64,000 nucleotides of DNA, taken from Streptomyces sp. yr375. Lineage in GTDB: Bacteria > Actinomycetota > Actinomycetes > Streptomycetales > Streptomycetaceae. Made by a program: the position numbers and the translations under genes. The notes beneath the pieces are model-generated. The model had not been told where the DNA came from and searched no databases. It was given only the letters and a program-made list of their open reading frames with translations. Positions within the stretch are counted from its first letter, which is position 1. The number at the start of each line of letters is the position of its first letter. The stretch spans positions 1 to 64,000 of the forward strand of contig NZ_FOFF01000002.1 of the NCBI RefSeq assembly GCF_900110755.1, written 5' to 3'. Of this stretch, positions 59,910 through 64,000 are shown piece by piece.

Positions 59910-61130
59910 ATGTCCCCATCCAGTCGGCCGGCCGCTCCGCTGCGCGCTTCGCTCGCCGGGCGTCGTATCCGGGCCGCCATCGTCGGTACCGGCGCCATCG
60001 GTCGTGGCTCTCATCTGCCCGCCCTCAGGCAGCTCGCCGCCGAGGGGGAGGCCGAGGTGGTGGCGGCCGTTGACATCGATGCCTCCGCCGTCGAGAGGTT
60101 CTGCGCGGAAGGCGGTGTTCCGCACGGGTACACCGATCTGGCGCGGATGCTGGCGGAGCAGCGCCCCGACCTGGTGACCATCTGCACCCCGCCGACGCTG
60201 CACCGCGAGCAGAGCGTGGCCGCGCTGCGGGCCGGCGCCTGGGTGTGGTGCGAGAAGCCGCCGGTGCCGACCCTCGCCGACTACGACGCCGTACAGGCGG
60301 AGGAGGGGGAGGAAGGGGCGGAGAGCGGGCCGTACTCCTCGATCGTCTTTCAGCACCGTTTCGGTTCCGGGTCGCGGCATGTGCGGCGGCTGCTCGCCGA
60401 GCAGGCACTCGGGCGGCCGCTCGTCGCGCACTGCCAGACCACCTGGTACCGCGACGCCGCCTACTACGCCGTGCCCTGGCGCGGTCGCTGGCAGACCGAG
60501 GGCGGCGGCCCCGCCATGGGCCACGGGATTCACCAGATGGACCTTCTGCTGGACCTCCTCGGACCGTGGAGCGAGGTGCGGGCCATGGCCGCCCGGCTCG
60601 TGCACGACGTGGAGACGGAGGACGTCTCCACCGCCCTGGTCCGCTTCGAGAGCGGGGCCATGGCCACGGTCGTCAACAGCGTGTTGAGCCCCGACGAGGT
60701 CAGCCGTATTCGGATCGACTGCGAGCGCGCCACCGTCGAACTCACCCACCTCTACGGCCACTCCAACGCCAACTGGCGCATCACCCCCGCCCCGGACGTC
60801 CCGGGCGAGCAGGCGGCGGCCTGGCAGGACTTCGGCGCGGACGTCCCGAGCTCGCACCTGGCGCAGTTGCGCGAGCTGGTCGCGAGCATGCGGGCCGGCC
60901 GGCGGCCGCGCAGCAGCGGTGCGGACGGGCGCACCAGCCTGGAGCTGATCACCGCGCTGTACAAGTCGGCGTTCACGGACACGACCGTGCGGCGGGGCGA
61001 GGTCGGGCCCGGCGACCCGTACTACACGGCCCTGCACGGCGGAGCCCCCGGCTGGGCACCCGCCCCAGCCACCGCCATGGGTACAGCCACCGGTACGGCT
61101 ACGGTGAACGTGGAGGAGGTGCCCGCATGA
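59910..61130 (+). CDS. Gfo/Idh/MocA family oxidoreductase (second)
   Basis: A 406-aa NAD(P) oxidoreductase. Rossmann segment RAAIVGTGAIGRGSHLPAL (~22-40) and the CEKPPVPTL motif with the typical EKP lysine; GHGIHQMDLLLDLLG supplies His. A ~25-aa Ala-rich tail follows. ATG 59910 is used; ggagga lies 15 nt upstream, a weak fit. The ATGA overlap with the DUF6807 gene shows translational coupling. It likely oxidises a sugar or sugar-acid with the next two gene products. Confidence 0.88.
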   Translation: MSPSSRPAAPLRASLAGRRIRAAIVGTGAIGRGSHLPALRQLAAEGEAEVVAAVDIDASAVERFCAEGGVPHGYTDLARMLAEQRPDLVTICTPPTLHREQSVAALRAGAWVWCEKPPVPTLADYDAVQAEEGEEGAESGPYSSIVFQHRFGSGSRHVRRLLAEQALGRPLVAHCQTTWYRDAAYYAVPWRGRWQTEGGGPAMGHGIHQMDLLLDLLGPWSEVRAMAARLVHDVETEDVSTALVRFESGAMATVVNSVLSPDEVSRIRIDCERATVELTHLYGHSNANWRITPAPDVPGEQAAAWQDFGADVPSSHLAQLRELVASMRAGRRPRSSGADGRTSLELITALYKSAFTDTTVRRGEVGPGDPYYTALHGGAPGWAPAPATAMGTATGTATVNVEEVPA

Positions 61131-62056
61131 CCGGTGACCTGCGTCTCGTCCATGCCCTTGGCGACCGCATCACGGTGACCGACCCGGTCACCGGCGTCGA
61201 GCTGCTCGCCTACGTCTACCGGCCCGAGGCGGCCTGGGAGGCGCCGAAGCCGTATCTCCACCCGCTGCGGACGCTCAAGGGCGACCTCGTCACCGACTAC
61301 CGGCCCAACGACCACCGCTGGCACAAGGGGCTGTCGCTGACCGCCTCCCACCTCTCGGGCGCCAATCTGTGGGGCGGGAACTCGTACGTCCACGGCGAGG
61401 GATATCTCGAACTTCCCGAGCGGGTCGGGTCGATGGCGCACGTCGGCTTCGACGAGGTGTCCGTCGACGGCGGGCGGGTCGTCATCGCCGAGCGGCTGAC
61501 CTGGCATCCGTACGGCGGTGAGCTGTGGGCGCAGGAGGCGCGCCGGATCGAGGTGCACGACGTCGACCCGGACTCCGGTTCGTGGGCGCTGACCTGGACC
61601 AGCGCCGTCACCAACCGCCGCGACGAGCCGCTGCGTTTCGGCAGTCCGACCACCGCGGGGCGCGAACTGGCCGGCTACACGGGCCTGTTCTGGCGCGGTC
61701 CGCGCGCCTTCCGGGACGGCCGGATCATCGGACCCGACGGCGAGGGCCCCGGGCTGATGGCCTCGCAGAGCGCCTGGCTCGCGCTGTCCGGCGAGCACGA
61801 CGGCACCGACGGACACGCCACCGTCGTCTTCGCGCACGCCCCCGAGAACGACCACTCCGGTGCCCAAGGGGCCCACCCCGCGCACTGGTTCGTCCGCAAC
61901 GAGCCCTTCGCGGGCATCGCCCCCTCCTGGGCCTTCTTCGACGAGCTCGAACTCGCTCCCGGCGACACGCTCACCCGCCGCTACCGCGTGGTCGTGGCCG
62001 ACGGCGCGTGGGAGCGGGAGGAGATCGCCGGGTACCTGGAGACGCACCCGTGGTGA
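61127..62056 (+). CDS. DUF6807 (PmoA-like) family protein
   Basis: A 309-aa soluble protein of the DUF6807 group often labelled PmoA, related in name only to methane oxidation. Recognisable blocks: KPYLHPLRTLKGDLVTDY, DHRWHKGLSLTASHL and HPAHWFVRNEPFAG. It is probably a beta-sandwich sugar-binding or -cutting enzyme (inference). Start and stop overlap both neighbours (ATGA, GTGA), so it is the middle gene of a tight operon. Confidence 0.83.
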   Translation: MTGDLRLVHALGDRITVTDPVTGVELLAYVYRPEAAWEAPKPYLHPLRTLKGDLVTDYRPNDHRWHKGLSLTASHLSGANLWGGNSYVHGEGYLELPERVGSMAHVGFDEVSVDGGRVVIAERLTWHPYGGELWAQEARRIEVHDVDPDSGSWALTWTSAVTNRRDEPLRFGSPTTAGRELAGYTGLFWRGPRAFRDGRIIGPDGEGPGLMASQSAWLALSGEHDGTDGHATVVFAHAPENDHSGAQGAHPAHWFVRNEPFAGIAPSWAFFDELELAPGDTLTRRYRVVVADGAWEREEIAGYLETHPW

Positions 62057-62772
62057 ACGCGTCCGACGCGTACCGGGGGCTGCCCGGCGGGGTCGCCGTC
62101 TCGCGTCTGTGCGTGTACGACTGGCCGGCCGCCGACGGTCCGCACGGTGGAACTCCCCATCTGCACCTGGCCTGTTCGGAGGGGTACGTCGTCACGGGCG
62201 GGCGCGGCGCGGTGCAGACCCTGACGACGTCCGGGTACGAGGTCACGCCCCTCGCGCCCGGCACGGTCGCCTGGTTCACGCCGGGCACCATCCACCGGCT
62301 GGTCAACGAGGACGACCTGCGCATCACCGTACTGATGCAGAACAGCGGGCTGCCGGAGGCGGGCGACGCCGTACTGACCCTGCCCCCGGAGTACCTCACC
62401 GACCCCGAGACGTACGCCGCCGCGACCGCGATCCCGGCCGACGCCCCGGAGGCGGAACAGGCCAGGATCGCGCGCGCCCGGCGCGACCTCGCGCTGACGG
62501 GCTACCGGGCGCTGCGCGAGGCCCCCGAGGGGCTGGCCGCCTTCCACCGCGCCGCCGCCGCGCTCGTACGGCACCGGCTGCCCGAGTGGCGTGAGCGCTG
62601 GCTGCGCGGGGCGCGGGCGGCGGCGCAGGCCACGGGGGAGCAGCTCGACCGGCTCGCGGACGGCGACGTCTCCCACCTCGCCGAGGCCGCCGTACGGGCC
62701 GAACAGCCGTCGGAATACGGGAAGTTCGGGATGTGCGGGCGGTTGGACGTGTATGCGTGGCCGTCGGCGTAG
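62053..62772 (+). CDS. Cupin domain protein
   Basis: A 239-aa protein with a cupin barrel at ~35-105: GTPHLHLACSEGYVVTGG (His-His-Glu ligands) and WFTPGTIHRLVN (last His). After it lies a ~110-aa helical region (RARRDLALTGYRALREAPEG onward). GTG 62053 overlaps the previous stop. Metal-dependent sugar isomerase, epimerase or sensor role is likely with its neighbours. Confidence 0.85.
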   Translation: MNASDAYRGLPGGVAVSRLCVYDWPAADGPHGGTPHLHLACSEGYVVTGGRGAVQTLTTSGYEVTPLAPGTVAWFTPGTIHRLVNEDDLRITVLMQNSGLPEAGDAVLTLPPEYLTDPETYAAATAIPADAPEAEQARIARARRDLALTGYRALREAPEGLAAFHRAAAALVRHRLPEWRERWLRGARAAAQATGEQLDRLADGDVSHLAEAAVRAEQPSEYGKFGMCGRLDVYAWPSA

Positions 62773-62854
62773 ATTCACCGATATCGCTGCGGCCTTTCCC
62801 GCCGGAATGATCCAATCGACCCGATGTCGGGAACGGTGAACGGGGAGTGTGCAC

Positions 62855-63565
62855 GTGCGGCGGATCAAGGTGACGGCAGCGGTGTTCTGCGCGGCGGCAC
62901 TGATGGCCGGATGCGGGGGCGGCGGGGGCACCGGGAGTGATGCCGATGCGAAGGCCTCCGCGGCTGCGGATACGGCGGGGTCGGCCTCGGCGGCTCCTGC
63001 CCGGCCGCTCGGCGAGGCCCAGTTGAAGTCGGCCGCGCTGACCGGCGGTGATGTGGACGGGTTCCAGATCACCGACTTCCCCGTGAAGCCCGACGGCGAC
63101 TCCGTGGCCCGGCCCGCGGACTGCCAGCCGCTGGAGGACATGCGCACCGGCGCGCCCGACCCGGGCCCCAAGGCGTTCACCGGCCTGCTCGCCTACGCCG
63201 GCGCGGGCCCCACGGCCGGTTCGGCCACCACCATCGGCCTCATGGCCTACGACGGGTCGTCCGCCGCCCAGGGCGTCCTCGGCGGACTGCGCACCGCACT
63301 GAAGACGTGCACCGCCTACGAGGGCGGCGTCCCCGCCCGCACCACCGCCAAGTCCGCCACCGCGCCCGATGTCGGCGACGACGCCGTCGCCTACTCGCTA
63401 CAGACCGAGCGGGACAGCCCGGACGCGTTCGTCGTCGTGCGCAGCGGTGCCACGGTCGTCCTGTTCTTCACCGCGACCGGCACCCGCACCGGCTCCGGGG
63501 CGGCGGTGCCGGAGGCGCTGGTCTCCGCGCAGATCCGGAAGCTGGAGGCTCAGGGGTCCCTCTAG
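62855..63565 (+). CDS. Putative lipoprotein
   Basis: A 236-aa exported protein with signal RRIKVTAAVFCAAALMAGC (lipobox MAGC), a Gly/Ala-rich spacer and a ~170-aa soluble domain (AQLKSAALTGGDVDGFQITD, SATTIGLMAYDGSSAAQGVL). Similar to Streptomyces putative lipoproteins of unknown function. GTG 62855 is favoured by ggggag 7 nt upstream over GTG 62849. Its stop overlaps the HxlR gene stop (CTAG). Confidence 0.78.
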   Translation: MRRIKVTAAVFCAAALMAGCGGGGGTGSDADAKASAAADTAGSASAAPARPLGEAQLKSAALTGGDVDGFQITDFPVKPDGDSVARPADCQPLEDMRTGAPDPGPKAFTGLLAYAGAGPTAGSATTIGLMAYDGSSAAQGVLGGLRTALKTCTAYEGGVPARTTAKSATAPDVGDDAVAYSLQTERDSPDAFVVVRSGATVVLFFTATGTRTGSGAAVPEALVSAQIRKLEAQGSL

Positions 63566-64000
63566 GCGGCCGAGGGGCCCGCCGCCGGGCCTGTCACCGT
63601 CCACCCCGGTGCCTGCGGGTGGGCGGTCATGTCCTCGTGCCGGACCTCCTCGCCGCAGGTCGAGCAGGTGATCGCCGGGATCAGTTCGTTGCCGCAGATG
63701 TGCTCGATCACCATGGGGCGGTCGTCATCCTCACGGAGGTGGCGGTCGCCCCATGCCATGAGCGTCATCAGGACCGGTTCCAGTTCGAGCCCCGCCTGCG
63801 TGGCCCGGTACTCGAAGCGCTGCGGGCGCTCGCTGTAGGCGCGTCTGGTCAGGATCCCGGCGTCGACGAGGCGGCGCAGCCGGGTGGCCAGGATGTCGCG
63901 CGGGGCGCCGATGTTGCGCACCAACTGGTCGAAGCGGCCGTTGCCCAGACACACCTCCCGCAGGACGAGCAGGGAGTACTTCTCGCCGACGAGGGCGAGT
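63562..64000 (-). CDS. HxlR family transcriptional regulator (partial, 5' end off window)
   Basis: At least 146 residues of an HxlR-type winged-helix regulator: GEKYSLLVLREVCLGN and ATRLRRLVDAGILTRR match the family's HTH, followed by a C-terminal region with CSTCGEEVRH, a possible metal-binding cysteine set. The N-terminus, normally with a Cys sensor, is beyond the window. It converges with the lipoprotein gene, sharing the CTAG stop overlap. Confidence 0.85.
   Translation of the reverse strand, partial: LALVGEKYSLLVLREVCLGNGRFDQLVRNIGAPRDILATRLRRLVDAGILTRRAYSERPQRFEYRATQAGLELEPVLMTLMAWGDRHLREDDDRPMVIEHICGNELIPAITCSTCGEEVRHEDMTAHPQAPGWTVTGPAAGPSAA

Overview
The window is a high-GC actinobacterial chromosome segment, almost certainly Streptomyces. 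Evidence: very GC-rich codon third positions, frequent GTG starts, GTGA/ATGA stop-start overlaps, leaderless starts 6-8 nt after a TAnnnT box, Streptomyces-type small proteins (DUF5999, a 65-aa MRYEIRVDG protein), and a 6-11 kb gene order that matches the garA-merR-bifunctional nuclease-merR-gcvP block of mycobacteria. No CRISPR array, insertion sequence, prophage, integrase or tRNA was seen; this looks like ordinary core and semi-core chromosome.

Layout. 1-400: end of an rRNA operon (23S 3' end, 5S, strong terminator). 0.45-9.1 kb: envelope and central-metabolism core (CDP-alcohol phosphatidyltransferase, GDP-mannose pyrophosphorylase fused to a degenerate phosphomannomutase, DUF881-Sbp-DUF881, GarA-like FHA protein, two MerR regulators flanking a bifunctional nuclease). 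9.1-15.3 kb: DNA polymerase IV, a small nucleotidyltransferase, a PRC-barrel protein, a tandem glycine riboswitch driving gcvP, and a double-TOBE molbindin. 15.4-18.0 kb: a membrane protein and a large APC permease. 18.4-23.9 kb: a xylan/xylo-oligosaccharide locus (binding protein, two permeases, GH10 xylanase, convergent LacI regulator) with a promoter and a CGAAA-C-TTTCG operator in front. 24-30.3 kb: small hypotheticals, a glutamate-cysteine-ligase-like enzyme, a CPBP protease, PhzF, then an ~750-bp 19-bp minisatellite. 30.3-40.1 kb: a large LuxR/LAL regulator, several small membrane proteins (one with a collagen-like tail), a class II amidotransferase, SDR, PadR, SRPBCC and Clp-N proteins. 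40.2-47 kb: two EamA exporters, a divergent MocR regulator with two flavin-binding-fold genes, a PPOX protein, an isochorismatase-fold protein without its nucleophile, a Rieske lipoprotein. 47.2-53.4 kb: HipA-like kinase with DUF3037, two SDRs, an orphan peptide-binding lipoprotein, uracil-DNA glycosylase. 53.4-64 kb: lipoproteins, two Gfo/Idh/MocA oxidoreductases, Lnt, DUF4291, UppP, an oxidoreductase-DUF6807-cupin operon and the start of an HxlR regulator that runs off the window.

Most notable signals: (i) dinB and ung both carry a TTGTCAGTG-N8 promoter of the LexA/RecA-independent DNA-damage (RecA-NDp/PafBC) type; (ii) a 19-bp minisatellite with an exact 152-bp (8 x 19) higher-order period; (iii) many short tandem repeats of 7-28 bp scattered through intergenic and some coding DNA; (iv) an uncharacterised oxidoreductase-DUF6807-cupin operon; (v) HipA kinase without HipB but translationally coupled to DUF3037; (vi) a leaderless 13-codon ORF ahead of an exporter gene.
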